Below are positions 7,555 through 16,082 of a stretch of DNA of 42,940 bases, in pieces (position 1 is the first letter of the stretch; each line of letters begins with the position of its first letter). Source of the DNA: Lachnospiraceae bacterium (GTDB lineage Bacteria; Bacillota; Clostridia; Lachnospirales; Lachnospiraceae); contig JAFQIE010000026.1 in the NCBI GenBank assembly GCA_017397645.1, forward strand, positions 1 through 42,940, read 5' to 3'. Position numbers and translations under genes: made by a program. A model generated the notes under the pieces. It was not told the origin of the DNA. It saw only the letters and a program-made list of their open reading frames with translations, and searched no databases.

Positions 7555-7583
7555 TTGACTATAAACGCAAAATTGGATATAAT
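7555..7583 (+). promoter_or_regulatory. sigma-A promoter of the ispE-gntR-murI operon
   Basis: TTGACT (7555-7560), exactly 17 bases, TATAAT (7578-7583). Transcription should start near 7590, inside the operator-like dyad that follows. This is one of the best promoter matches in the window. Confidence 0.75.
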
Positions 7584-7586
7584 TTT

Positions 7587-7612
7587 CTTGTATACAATGT
7601 TATGTATACAAG
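7587..7612. promoter_or_regulatory. GntR-type operator covering the ispE start site
   Basis: Perfect 9-bp arms cttgtatac (7587-7595) and gtatacaag (7604-7612) separated by 8 bases; the first arm also forms the 10-bp palindrome ttgtatacaa (7588-7597). The core equals that of the Bacillus subtilis gluconate operator ATACTTGTATACAAGTAT, which is bound by a GntR protein of the same FCD class as the one encoded in this operon. Lying directly after the -10, it would repress by blocking initiation. Confidence 0.6.
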
Positions 7613-7637
7613 AATTGTGACTGTTAAGGATACGTAT

Positions 7638-8498
7638 ATGAATAGTATTGCATTAAAGGCATACGCAAAAATTAATTTAGGATTGGATGTGCTCCGTCGT
7701 CTGGAAAATGGCTATCACGAGGTAAAGATGGTGATGCAGAATGTTGGTATTTACGACGAACTCACTCTGACTAAAACCCCGCTGAACATCACGGTAGGAA
7801 CGGACCATGCCGAGCTGCCCGCAGATGAAAACAATCTGGTATACAAGGCAGCAAAGCTGATGTTCGATGAGTTTCAACTACCCGGCGGACTACATATCCA
7901 ATTAGAGAAGAATATCCCCATTGCCGCCGGCATGGCAGGTGGCAGTACGGATGCAGCGGCCGTGATGAAGGGGATTCGGGAATTGTACGGGTTAGATGTT
8001 TCTACCAAACGATTAATGGAGTTATCTGTTTCCATCGGGGCCGATGTTCCCTACTGTATTTTAGGGGGAACCGCATTATCTGAAGGAATCGGTGAAATTC
8101 TCACACCACTCTCTCCCATGCCCCACTGTCATATTTTGGTGGCAAAGCCGGATATCAATGTATCCACCAAGTTCGTGTATGAGCATTTGGACGCGCAGGG
8201 AGTAGACAAACATCCGGACATCGACGCCATGGTGACAGCCATTCAGGCCGGCAATTTGCCCGGCATCCTGCCCCACATGGAAAATGTGCTGGAGACAGTG
8301 ACCATTCCTGCACATCCCATCATTAAAGAAATCAAGCAACTTATGATAACCTATGGTGCCGACGCCAGCCTCATGAGCGGCAGCGGACCCACGGTATTTG
8401 GTATTTTCACTGACGAAACAAAAGCAAAAGAAGCCTATACAAAGTTGTGTAAAACGGGCGTGGCGAAACAGGTTTTCCTCACAGTCCCGATTTCCTGA
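7638..8498 (+). CDS. ispE: 4-diphosphocytidyl-2-C-methyl-D-erythritol kinase
   Basis: Phosphorylates CDP-methylerythritol in the MEP pathway, giving precursors of undecaprenyl phosphate and other isoprenoids. The start at 7638 has AAGGA 7 bases upstream; an in-frame start at 7602 would lie inside the operator dyad and is less likely. The 286-residue product has the GHMP-kinase layout: N-terminal KAYAKINLGLDVL, the ATP-binding glycine/serine loop PIAAGMAGGSTDAAA near residues 92-106, and the C-terminal LMSGSGPTVFGIF motif. It is the first gene of a plus-strand group, 16 bases ahead of the GntR gene. The length and all signature motifs are normal. Confidence 0.95.
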   Translation: MNSIALKAYAKINLGLDVLRRLENGYHEVKMVMQNVGIYDELTLTKTPLNITVGTDHAELPADENNLVYKAAKLMFDEFQLPGGLHIQLEKNIPIAAGMAGGSTDAAAVMKGIRELYGLDVSTKRLMELSVSIGADVPYCILGGTALSEGIGEILTPLSPMPHCHILVAKPDINVSTKFVYEHLDAQGVDKHPDIDAMVTAIQAGNLPGILPHMENVLETVTIPAHPIIKEIKQLMITYGADASLMSGSGPTVFGIFTDETKAKEAYTKLCKTGVAKQVFLTVPIS

Positions 8499-8514
8499 CA
8501 GAAAGGTGGTCAAC

Positions 8515-9201
8515 ATGAGTATGAACGATTCTTTTCAAGTTAATATGGACGCGTTTCTCCCCCTGCGTGACGTAGTATTCAACAACCTCCGCCATGCCAT
8601 TCTCGTGGGAGAATTAAAGCCCGGTGAACGTCTGATGGAGATTCATCTTGCCAACAAATTAGGGGTCAGCAGAACCCCCATCCGGGAAGCCATCCGCATG
8701 CTGGAATTAGAAGGTCTTGTCATTATGACCCCCAGAAGAGGCGCTGAGGTGGCTCAGATTACGGAAAAGAGTATGAACGATGTGCTGGAAGTCAGACAGG
8801 CATTAGACGTACTTTGTGTAGAACTGGCATGCCGTCGCATCACAGCAGAAGAATTGGAAGACCTGAAAGACGCCTGCGAAGCCTTTGCCGCATCGGTAGA
8901 AACCGGTGATTTACGTCAGATAGCAGAGGCAGATGTGGCACTTCATGATATCATTATCAAAGCCACCGGCAATCCCAGACTGATTCAATTGGTCAACAAT
9001 CTGTCCCTTCAGATGTACCGCTACCGCTTCGAATACATCAAGGACAGTACCCAGCACGAAACTCTCATCCGGGAACACCGTGTGATATATGAGTCCCTGG
9101 TAGCCGGCAATGCCGAGACTGCGGCTCAGGCAGCAAAAACCCACATCGACAACCAACGCAACGCCATCATACGTCAAATCCGTTTGGAACAGGGAAAATA
9201 A
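8515..9201 (+). CDS. GntR-family regulator with FCD domain
   Basis: A 228-residue regulator. Residues 15-80 form the winged helix (LRHAILVGELKPGERLMEIH, then VSRTPIREAIRMLELEGLV) and the rest is the all-helical FCD effector domain. The D/H pattern that binds metal in this domain is present (DVALHDIII, REHRVIY, KTHIDNQ). The ATG at 8515 follows GGTGG. It is co-transcribed with ispE and sits downstream of an operator-like dyad of the GntR type, so autoregulation of the operon is the simplest idea. The effector is unknown; FCD proteins usually sense small organic acids. Its presence between ispE and murI is common in related Clostridia as far as I recall, so it may be a conserved part of the cluster. 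Confidence 0.88.
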   Translation: MSMNDSFQVNMDAFLPLRDVVFNNLRHAILVGELKPGERLMEIHLANKLGVSRTPIREAIRMLELEGLVIMTPRRGAEVAQITEKSMNDVLEVRQALDVLCVELACRRITAEELEDLKDACEAFAASVETGDLRQIAEADVALHDIIIKATGNPRLIQLVNNLSLQMYRYRFEYIKDSTQHETLIREHRVIYESLVAGNAETAAQAAKTHIDNQRNAIIRQIRLEQGK

Positions 9202-9235
9202 AGGCGAAGTGTTTAAACTCTCGATTCTTGGCAAT

Positions 9236-9275
9236 AATTTCCTATAAATACTAATCTTTTGATTAGGAGGAAATT
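9236..9275 (+). promoter_or_regulatory. hairpin that can hide the ribosome site of the next gene
   Basis: An outer stem aatttcct (9236-9243) with aggaaatt (9268-9275), and an inner stem ctaatc (9251-9256) with gattag (9261-9266). The Shine-Dalgarno aggagg (9265-9270) lies within the paired strands. If this folds in the mRNA, translation of the small gene at 9279 would be restrained unless the structure is opened. Confidence 0.45.
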
Positions 9276-9278
9276 GCC

Positions 9279-9563
9279 ATGCATAAAATAAAAAATCTAC
9301 TTTCCGTTTTTATGACCATTTGTGCCTTGATCTGCTGGTGGGGATACTTCTTTCCCGAGTTAACCCTAACCCCGGACACCGTACAGATAATAGTCCCGGA
9401 GGCGGAACAGACATCCGGCGAATATGATGCGACGGTGGAAGATATTTACGAAGATCTTTACCGCCGGCTTTTGACAGCAAAGCCCGAACAGATTCGCATC
9501 CGCTGTCAGTTGTTTACCAAATTAAGCTCTTATTGGGAGGCTTTGAATGATGGAAGCAAATAA
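9279..9563 (+). CDS. small protein with one N-terminal membrane segment
   Basis: A 94-residue protein I do not recognise. Residues 5-26 (IKNLLSVFMTICALICWWGY) form one hydrophobic membrane anchor or uncleaved signal. The rest is an acidic soluble part that ends in an alpha-helical region (EDIYEDLYRRLLTAKPEQ). It has a strong ribosome site (AGGAGG, 8 bases before the ATG) and its end overlaps the start of murI by 17 bases, so the two are probably translated in a coupled way. The topology suggests a short stalk outside the membrane if the N-terminus stays inside. Position beside murI hints at a cell-envelope role, but that is context only. Confidence 0.7.
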   Translation: MHKIKNLLSVFMTICALICWWGYFFPELTLTPDTVQIIVPEAEQTSGEYDATVEDIYEDLYRRLLTAKPEQIRIRCQLFTKLSSYWEALNDGSK

Positions 9564-10389
9564 ATTACAGCAAAAGAAGAACGCCCCCATCGGTGTCTTT
9601 GACTCCGGTGTGGGCGGTTTGACCGTTTTTCGGGAAATTATGCGTCAAATTCCCAATGAAAAAATGATATATTTCGGAGACACGGCTCGCGTTCCCTATG
9701 GTAGCAAATCCAAGAATACCATTACCCGATTCGCAAGACAGATTGTCCGTTTCCTGCGCACCCACGATGTAAAAACCATCGTGGTAGCCTGCAACACAGC
9801 CAGCGCCTATGCCTTGGAAAGTTTACAGGCAGAGTTTGATATCCCCATCATCGGCGTGGTGGAGCCCGGCGCAAAGGTTGCCGCCGAGACAACCCGCAAC
9901 GGCAATATCGGTGTCATCGCTACCGAAGGTACCATCGGAAGCCGGATATACAACTCCTACATAAACCAAATGAATCCGGAAGCCACCATCTACGGCAAGG
10001 CTTGTCCCTTATTTGTTCCCCTGGTGGAAGAAGGTTGGCTGAAGGATCCCGTTACCCGAGAGGTTGCCTCACGTTATCTGGCGGAACTAAAGGATAAAGA
10101 CATCGACACATTGATTTTAGGATGTACCCATTATCCCCTGCTTCGTTCTACCATTCAGGAAGTGGTTGGAGACCGTGTTACGCTGGTGAATCCCGCCTAC
10201 GAAACTGCAGTCACCTTAAAGAATCTTCTCTCCGGCATGGATTTGCTCAACACAGAAGTCCCTACCCAGGGAGAACAACAGCACAAATTCTTTGTCAGTG
10301 ATAAGGCGGAACGATTTTTGGAATTTGCCAATTCTATCATCGAACATGGCATTCCAAACCCGCAAACCATACAAATCGAGGATTATTAA
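9547..10389 (+). CDS. murI: glutamate racemase
   Basis: Makes D-glutamate for peptidoglycan. The 280-residue product begins the conserved part with PIGVFDSGVGGLTVFREI and carries both catalytic cysteines in their motifs, VVACNTASA near residue 82 and LGCTHYPLL near 195. The start at 9547 follows GGGAGG with 6 bases between; a second ATG directly after is also possible. It overlaps the upstream small gene by 17 bases and is followed 3 bases later by a DUF1934 gene, so it is in the middle of a tight operon. Length and motifs are normal. Confidence 0.95.
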   Translation: MMEANKLQQKKNAPIGVFDSGVGGLTVFREIMRQIPNEKMIYFGDTARVPYGSKSKNTITRFARQIVRFLRTHDVKTIVVACNTASAYALESLQAEFDIPIIGVVEPGAKVAAETTRNGNIGVIATEGTIGSRIYNSYINQMNPEATIYGKACPLFVPLVEEGWLKDPVTREVASRYLAELKDKDIDTLILGCTHYPLLRSTIQEVVGDRVTLVNPAYETAVTLKNLLSGMDLLNTEVPTQGEQQHKFFVSDKAERFLEFANSIIEHGIPNPQTIQIEDY

Positions 10390-10392
10390 ATT

Positions 10393-10809
10393 ATGAATGT
10401 CACTCTTACCCTGACCGGTCGCCAGACCGACGAATCCGGCATCGAGAACATCACCGAGACAGAAACGCACGCTGAATACTACGAAAAAAATGGCACCCTC
10501 TACATCTTCTATGAGGAGACGCCGGAGGGTACCAATGCAACCATAAAGAACACTATCAAGTTAAAAAATCATGTTTTAGAAATGTCCAAAAAGGGGGCCT
10601 ATACCACCCACATGGTCTTTGATTCTGCCCATGACTTTCAGGCAGATTATCAAACACCTTTTGGCAGTCTTTTGCTGGATATACACACCGAATCCGTCAC
10701 CTGCGTATATCAGGATGAACTTCCCCGGATTTCTGCCAAATATACCTTGCGGTCAGGTGAACAACTGATCGCAGCAACGAAACTCACGATAAAGCTGCGC
10801 AAGGAATAA
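10393..10809 (+). CDS. DUF1934 (YwiB-like) beta-barrel protein
   Basis: A 138-residue protein of the DUF1934 family, small calycin-like beta barrels of unknown function found in Firmicutes, often near murI or argS. Recognisable parts are the N-terminal VTLTLTGRQTDESG, the YYEKNGTLYIFYEET block and the central TIKNTIKLKNHVLEMSKKG. It starts 3 bases after the murI stop. Its last 26 bases overlap the 3' end of the oppositely transcribed sipL-like gene, and no terminator is visible between the two. No enzymatic residues can be pointed out. Confidence 0.8.
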   Translation: MNVTLTLTGRQTDESGIENITETETHAEYYEKNGTLYIFYEETPEGTNATIKNTIKLKNHVLEMSKKGAYTTHMVFDSAHDFQADYQTPFGSLLLDIHTESVTCVYQDELPRISAKYTLRSGEQLIAATKLTIKLRKE

Positions 10810-12355
10810 TATCTTTGATAATCAACAGTTTCTGTCCAACCTGAAGTTCATCTCCTTCCAGTTGATTCCACTGTTTCAGGCTATCCACAGAGACATGATA
10901 CATTTTACCAATGCTCCATAAACTATCCCCGGGTTTGACTACATATACTACCATTCCGGGGAGTTTTTTTATTTTCTCCCGGTCCAAATCGTGATACTTC
11001 ACATCCTCTATCACGTTCACGCTGTCGCTATGAAATACAAGCGTTGAGAAACGAAGCACCGCCTTCACATCCATTTCTTCTCCATCCAGCATTGTGACCT
11101 GCAATTGCTCCAACTCTGCCTTAACTTCTCCCATATCTTCTTCCGAAATACCGGGCACCTCAATGGTGTATTGAAAGGGTATCTGAGCACAGACGCTACC
11201 ATAAGGACTTTCGTCTCCCTCGGTCACGTACATGGCCTTCACAGGTATCACACCCTGTATGAAAATGCCGGTGTCTGCGGGATTCTTGCGCTCTACAATC
11301 ACACGTCCCTCCCAATGCAACAACTGGAATACCGGTCCCATATCTACTTTCATTCTGTCTGTCACTTTTGTTTTGGCAGTGATACATCCTAAGATCCGGT
11401 TCAGTTTTCTCTCCTGCATATGTACTTCCACATCTTTTGTAATACCATAAACATCCTCTAACATCTCCACGGTTTCTTCCTGATAAACACGTGCACATAC
11501 ATCAATTACCAGTTCTACTCCAACGCATCTTAGTTCCCCGTCAAAATCCGGTCTGGGCACTACATCTTGCTGGTGCAAACGATAAGTAACATCCCCTATC
11601 ATTCCCTCCCCACAGCCGTAGGCATCCATAGTCTCCTGAAATGCGAAAACAGTTTCATAACATCTGCAACCATGTTCTTCTCCTTCGCCTTCGTAAATTA
11701 GGGATACGCACACTTCTCCGGAAAGTACGATTTTATCTTCCATTAGTTTCCACTCTATATCCCGAAGTGCAATGTCTTTCCAAAGAATTTGGCACACATT
11801 AGGATAGTTTGACGGCAGACTGATTTCGTGTTTTACCCGAAGGACATCCCTTTTGTCCACTAAAATCTGCATAGGATGTACCACTCTTCTGCGATATTCT
11901 AAGGGTTCCTCTCCTTTGCAAGCAATGGGAATTTCCTGATCGTACAATTCGTTCACCCATGCCTTCAGACACACAAATGCCTGCAGACTAAGCTTCCTGG
12001 AATTGATTAGCGTTACTGTCAGATCTTCCAGCATTTCTTCCACCATCACCATGTCGGCCACAGTCACACCTTCCATATGAACCTTTTCCTCAAAGGGAAT
12101 CTTACCGGTCAGTGATACCAGTCCACAACCATCTTCTCCTGTATGATACAGTATGGCGTACTGAAGTCTGCCCCGTACCATGACACAATCCGTAGAAGAC
12201 TTGACTTCGTCAATGCAGATTTCTCCCTTTTCCAGATGGATCTGGTTGACATCGGGCTTAGATTCCGGCAGATTCACGTCTTCCTCCATGGTAAACTGGG
12301 TGCTCGCTTGTACCCGGATACGATCCATATGTATGTTTCTTTTAATTAATTCCAC
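10784..12355 (-). CDS. SipL-like spore-coat morphogenetic protein (DUF3794 + LysM)
   Basis: The 523-residue product has several DUF3794 segments covering roughly residues 20-440 and a C-terminal LysM domain in about the last 50 residues (VVYVVKPGDSLWSIGKMY). This layout matches SipL of Clostridioides difficile, which binds SpoIVA and is needed to place the coat on the forespore, so it marks the host as a spore former. I chose GTG at 12355 as the start because GGAGG lies 7 bases before it and the protein then begins VELIKRNIHMDRIRV, as relatives do; an ATG at 12409 would precede the ribosome site. It is probably made in the mother cell under a sporulation sigma factor. It stands alone, convergent with the murI operon. 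Confidence 0.85.
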   Translation of the reverse strand: MELIKRNIHMDRIRVQASTQFTMEEDVNLPESKPDVNQIHLEKGEICIDEVKSSTDCVMVRGRLQYAILYHTGEDGCGLVSLTGKIPFEEKVHMEGVTVADMVMVEEMLEDLTVTLINSRKLSLQAFVCLKAWVNELYDQEIPIACKGEEPLEYRRRVVHPMQILVDKRDVLRVKHEISLPSNYPNVCQILWKDIALRDIEWKLMEDKIVLSGEVCVSLIYEGEGEEHGCRCYETVFAFQETMDAYGCGEGMIGDVTYRLHQQDVVPRPDFDGELRCVGVELVIDVCARVYQEETVEMLEDVYGITKDVEVHMQERKLNRILGCITAKTKVTDRMKVDMGPVFQLLHWEGRVIVERKNPADTGIFIQGVIPVKAMYVTEGDESPYGSVCAQIPFQYTIEVPGISEEDMGEVKAELEQLQVTMLDGEEMDVKAVLRFSTLVFHSDSVNVIEDVKYHDLDREKIKKLPGMVVYVVKPGDSLWSIGKMYHVSVDSLKQWNQLEGDELQVGQKLLIIKDIIPCAALS

Positions 12356-12368
12356 AAAAATACCTCCA

Positions 12369-12395
12369 CATATATACTCTGTTAGTATATATATG
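12369..12395. promoter_or_regulatory. AT-rich dyad upstream of the sipL-like gene
   Basis: Arms catatatact (12369-12378) and agtatatatatg (12384-12395) separated by 5 bases, just before the ribosome site. On the minus strand catatata resembles the -10 element of sigma-E/sigma-K promoters, which would suit a coat gene. The match is loose. Confidence 0.3.
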
Positions 12396-12418
12396 AAGGT
12401 ATATATCAATATATTCTA

Positions 12419-13324
12419 TTAGGAAACCGCACCAATTAAATCCGTCACATTTTCAATCTTATACTGCTCCATATAAGCGCGGATGCCGGCTTCAATCTCC
12501 ATGGTAGCATAAGGGTTGACAAAGTTCATGGCACCCACACTAATGGCACTGGCTCCTGCCAACAGAAACTCAATGGCGTCCTCTGCCGTGGCGATACCTC
12601 CCATTCCAATGATAGGAATCTTCACCGCCTGCGCCGTCTGGTATACCATACGCACCGCTACAGGCTTGATGGCAGGACCACTCATGCCTCCGGTTTTGTT
12701 AGCAATCACGAATTTTCTCTTGTGGACATCAATCTTCATACCTGTGATGGTGTTAATCAGGGACAGCGCATCTGCACCTGCCGCCTCTGCAGCTCTTGCC
12801 ATTTCCGTGATGTCAGTGACATTGGGGCTTAACTTCATAATCACAGGTTGCTTGGCGTGCTTTTTAATCTCCTGTGTGATATTGTACAAGGCATCTGCTT
12901 TTTGACCAAAAGCAATAGCGCCTTCCTTCACATTAGGACAGGACACATTGATTTCCAGCATGGAAACCGCCGGTTCATCGCCCAGACGCTCTACCACATC
13001 TACATAATCCTCCACTGTCTTTCCGCAGACATTCACGATAATCTTGGTATCGTACTGCTTTAGGAAGGGAATATCCCTCTCCATAAACACGTCTATGCCG
13101 GGATTCTGCAAACCGATGGCATTTAGCATACCACCATATACTTCCGCAACTCTGGGCGTGGGGTTGCCGGGCCAGGGCACATTTGCCACACCTTTGGTCA
13201 CCACTGCACCAAGACGGTTTAGGTCCACAAATTCTGAGTATTCCATACCGGAGCCGAAAGTTCCGGAAGCTGTCATCACGGGGTTTTTAAAGGTCACACC
13301 CGCCAATGTTACTTGTGTATTCAT
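12419..13324 (-). CDS. pyrD: dihydroorotate dehydrogenase, type 1B catalytic subunit
   Basis: FMN enzyme that oxidises dihydroorotate to orotate in pyrimidine synthesis. The 301-residue product shows MTASGTFGSGMEYSEF at residues 18-33, the AIGLQNPG loop and EINVSCPNVKEG with the catalytic Cys near residue 130, which is the class 1B/1A base (class 2 enzymes use Ser). The FMN phosphate region is GMGGIATAEDAIEFLLAGAS. Class 1B is chosen because pyrK, the NAD-linked electron-transfer subunit of that class, is directly upstream. It is the last gene of the pyrC-pyrK-pyrD group. Confidence 0.95.
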   Translation of the reverse strand: MNTQVTLAGVTFKNPVMTASGTFGSGMEYSEFVDLNRLGAVVTKGVANVPWPGNPTPRVAEVYGGMLNAIGLQNPGIDVFMERDIPFLKQYDTKIIVNVCGKTVEDYVDVVERLGDEPAVSMLEINVSCPNVKEGAIAFGQKADALYNITQEIKKHAKQPVIMKLSPNVTDITEMARAAEAAGADALSLINTITGMKIDVHKRKFVIANKTGGMSGPAIKPVAVRMVYQTAQAVKIPIIGMGGIATAEDAIEFLLAGASAISVGAMNFVNPYATMEIEAGIRAYMEQYKIENVTDLIGAVS

Positions 13325-13377
13325 TTTACATCCTCTCGCTTCTTCGTATCTCTACGACAAAATCTACGTCGTCCGTT

Positions 13378-14145
13378 TTAAATCTCTACAGTCTCTGCAT
13401 CGTAAACAGGTCCGTCGGTACAAATACGGGCATTATGCACGTGGGAATGATGGTCAATTTCTTTTGTTTTTACCACACAGCCCAGGCAAGCACCCACACC
13501 ACAGGCCATACGCTCTTCCAAAGAAATATACGCCTTAATTCCCTTTTCTTCTGCATATTTTTTGATGGCACGAAGCATAGGCATGGGACCGCAGGCATAA
13601 ATCACATCTGCTTCCAAACATTCCTGAGCAATAGCGTCCATGACATTTCCCTTCACGCCCGCACTGCCGTCTTCACAGGCCACATATACTTCACCATATT
13701 TTGCCAAGTCTTCTTTCAAAAAGAGGTTGCTGTCGCGATAGCCTACAACCACTTGAGCTTGTTTCATTTGCTTTGCCAGTTCCAAAATAGGAGGCACACC
13801 AATACCTCCGCCCATGAGAAGAACCTTTTTTCCGATGCCCTCCTCTACGGGGAAACCGTTTCCTATGGTGCCCATAATGTCGATGCTATCGCCGGCAACA
13901 TAGGAGGAAAACTCTTTGGTTCCCGCGCCTGCCACGCGATAGACAATTCTTAAAGCCTTCTGCGCCACATCCACCTCACAAATACTGATGGGACGGGGCA
14001 AAAGTGTACTTTTGTCCTTGGGATATACACAGATAAACTGCCCTGCCTTGGCGAAATCCACCAAATCCGTAGCAATCCACATATCGTATATACCGGGTGC
14101 AATTTCCTGTTGGGAAATCACACGGGCTGTCTGCTTTTGTTTCAT
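13378..14145 (-). CDS. pyrK: dihydroorotate dehydrogenase electron-transfer subunit
   Basis: Partner of PyrD; it carries FAD and a [2Fe-2S] cluster and passes electrons from dihydroorotate to NAD. The 255-residue product has an N-terminal FAD-binding barrel (LLPRPISICEVD near residue 47), a nucleotide-binding domain with LLMGGGIGVPPILELAKQ, and the C-terminal cluster motif with Cys ligands ACGVGACLGCVV plus a later ARICTDGPV. All four expected cysteines are present. It lies between pyrC and pyrD with short gaps. Relatives appear with other oxidoreductases, but the neighbours make PyrK nearly certain. Confidence 0.94.
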   Translation of the reverse strand: MKQKQTARVISQQEIAPGIYDMWIATDLVDFAKAGQFICVYPKDKSTLLPRPISICEVDVAQKALRIVYRVAGAGTKEFSSYVAGDSIDIMGTIGNGFPVEEGIGKKVLLMGGGIGVPPILELAKQMKQAQVVVGYRDSNLFLKEDLAKYGEVYVACEDGSAGVKGNVMDAIAQECLEADVIYACGPMPMLRAIKKYAEEKGIKAYISLEERMACGVGACLGCVVKTKEIDHHSHVHNARICTDGPVYDAETVEI

Positions 14146-14206
14146 ATCTTTACCGTGCCTTTCCTTTTATATCTACAAGCCATTTGCTGACATCTTTCCG
14201 TTGTAT

Positions 14207-15529
14207 CTATTTTGCGGCATAGACTTCTTCTCCCTTGCAAATGGTCTTCACTACCTTACCACACAACCTCCACTCGGTAAAGGGGGTATTGGTGGCTTTG
14301 GATGCAAACTTTTCCACAGTCCATTCCGTCTCTTTGTCAATTAGGATAATATCCGCAGGTCCACCTTCTGCAAGCGCACCTGCATTTAAGTGATACATCT
14401 TTGCCGGGTTGGTGCTCATCAACTGCAATAATTTACACATTGTAATATGACCGGGATTGACTAAATAGGTGATACCCAATGCCAGCGAAGTCTCCAGTCC
14501 GGTGATACCGCTGGGTGCCTCCGTAATCGGTTTTGCTTTTTCCTGTGCCGTATGGGGCGCATGGTCTGTTGCTATGATATCAATGGTACCATCCTTCAAT
14601 CCTTCGATAATAGCCAGTCTGTCTGCTTCTTCGCGTAAGGGCGGATTCATTTTAGCCAACGTGCCGTATTTTATCACGGCATCTTCTGTCAATACAAAGT
14701 GATGGGGCGTGGCTTCAGCGTGAATGTCTGCCATCACCGTACTTTGACAGTGTGTCTCCCGATGGGAACACGCCGTCTCGTTTACCTTAGCCTTCGCCCG
14801 GCGCACCAACTCTACAGATTCCTTTGCACTGATATGTTGTACATTCATGCAGGCTCCCGTTTCCAAAGCCAACTGTAAATCCCGCTCTACCAAGGAAATC
14901 TCCGCTTCTCTGGGAGACCCGCCAATGCCATAAAATGCACTTGCTTTTCCTGCATTCACACCATTGTTGGTAATCAACCGTGCGTCTTCCTCGTGAAAAC
15001 TGATTGGCATACCCAATACCGCGGATTGACGCATAGCTTCCCGTACCAATTCTTCATTCATCAAGGGAATTCCGTCATCGGTGAATCCTACGGCGCCCTT
15101 GGCTGCCAGCCCCTCCATATCAGTCAGGGTATCTCCCCCCATGCCCACGGTGACATTAGCACAAGTTTCCACGTGAATACCGGTTTTTGCACCTTTCTCA
15201 AGCACATACGCAAGGGTCTGACTGTTATCAACGGCAGGCTTGGTATTGGCCATCAATACCACTGTAGTAAAACCACCCTTGGCAGCCGCAGCAGCTCCGG
15301 TACCAATATCTTCTTTGTCCGGGAATCCGGGGTCTCTGAAATGCACGTGCACATCCACCAATCCAGGGGCAACGACCAACCCCTTGGCGTCAATGACGCT
15401 ACACTCCTCACTGGGTGCGGTCAGCTCCGTACCAATGCTCACTATTTTATCCCCGTCTGTCAGCAGGTCATAATACCCTTCCCTGCCGGTAGACGGGTCT
15501 ATCATATATCCGTTTTTTATCAAAATCAT
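14207..15529 (-). CDS. pyrC: dihydroorotase
   Basis: Closes carbamoyl-aspartate to dihydroorotate. The 440-residue protein is of the longer class I type found in Gram-positives. The metal motif DVHVHFRDPG lies at residues 58-67. Other conserved parts are NTKPAVDN, the QHISAKESVELVRRAK segment with a metal-binding His, and IIATDHAPHT with the catalytic Asp. It carries AGAGG 8 bases before the ATG. A TATAAT element lies about 20 bases upstream, so this is probably the first gene of the pyr group. pyrB/pyrI, carA/B, pyrE and pyrF are not in the window. Confidence 0.94.
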   Translation of the reverse strand: MILIKNGYMIDPSTGREGYYDLLTDGDKIVSIGTELTAPSEECSVIDAKGLVVAPGLVDVHVHFRDPGFPDKEDIGTGAAAAAKGGFTTVVLMANTKPAVDNSQTLAYVLEKGAKTGIHVETCANVTVGMGGDTLTDMEGLAAKGAVGFTDDGIPLMNEELVREAMRQSAVLGMPISFHEEDARLITNNGVNAGKASAFYGIGGSPREAEISLVERDLQLALETGACMNVQHISAKESVELVRRAKAKVNETACSHRETHCQSTVMADIHAEATPHHFVLTEDAVIKYGTLAKMNPPLREEADRLAIIEGLKDGTIDIIATDHAPHTAQEKAKPITEAPSGITGLETSLALGITYLVNPGHITMCKLLQLMSTNPAKMYHLNAGALAEGGPADIILIDKETEWTVEKFASKATNTPFTEWRLCGKVVKTICKGEEVYAAK

Positions 15530-15549
15530 AGTTTTTACCTCTGCTTTGT

Positions 15550-15578
15550 ATTATACCGCACACAGAGCATAAATTCCA
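15550..15578 (-). promoter_or_regulatory. candidate promoter of pyrC-pyrK-pyrD
   Basis: A perfect TATAAT (minus strand, 15555-15550) with a weak -35 (TGGAAT, 15578-15573) at 17 bases. The leader before the pyrC start would be only about 15 bases, which leaves no room for a PyrR-type attenuator. Confidence 0.4.
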
Positions 15579-15591
15579 TAGATTTTTATCC

Positions 15592-16014
15592 TTAATCAAA
15601 TACCACAGGCTGGTCCAGTTTTTCCACTTTGATCACAATCATAGGATAAGAAGGCTGGCTGTTTTTCCTATCTTCTACATCCGGTCCCAAAAGGGTACTG
15701 GCCACATGAATATCATTTTCCGTCAAATACAACTCATCCACTACGATGCTATAGCCACCCGTCTCCTGTTCACCATATCCGATACACAGGTACAGAAAAT
15801 CCGCATCCGTGTATGTAATTTGGAAGGGAGCTGTCTTTCTTTCCTGCAAAAGGTCCATCAGTTTTTCCGGAATCATTTCGGAGGAAAGAACCGTGAACTC
15901 CAAATCACGCAATTTTACCTGCTCTTGGCTTAAGATGTCACATCCGGTCAATCCCACACATCCGAAAAACAACAGCACTCCCATCAACACTTGCACAATT
16001 CTTTTTTTCCACAT
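15592..16014 (-). CDS. lipoprotein with PrcB-like C-terminal domain
   Basis: A 140-residue secreted protein. Residues 1-25 are a lipoprotein signal (hydrophobic VLMGVLLFFGCVG, lipobox LTGC with Cys25). The C-terminal half matches the PrcB domain: GGYSIVVDELYLTENDIHV, then a long strand ending YPMIVIKVEKLDQPVVF. In Treponema denticola PrcB is a lipoprotein that stabilises a surface protease; in Firmicutes the domain is common and its role is not established. The ATG follows GGAG by 7 bases. It ends 62 bases before pyrC and may be transcribed with it, though pyrC seems to have its own -10 element. Confidence 0.75.
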   Translation of the reverse strand: MWKKRIVQVLMGVLLFFGCVGLTGCDILSQEQVKLRDLEFTVLSSEMIPEKLMDLLQERKTAPFQITYTDADFLYLCIGYGEQETGGYSIVVDELYLTENDIHVASTLLGPDVEDRKNSQPSYPMIVIKVEKLDQPVVFD

Positions 16015-16082
16015 AGTAATACTCCATATATTTCTCTTATTAACATTTTATGCGAGAAAGCCTCTATGTTATGAGTCTCCTC

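Noticed and set aside
10784-10809. 26-base overlap of convergent DUF1934 and sipL-like genes as an error
   Set aside because: Both frames end with normal stops and normal C-termini; short convergent overlaps are common.
15530-15591. PyrR attenuator or riboswitch upstream of pyrC
   Set aside because: The leader from the likely start site is only about 15 bases, with no anti-terminator/terminator pair. No riboswitch was recognised elsewhere.
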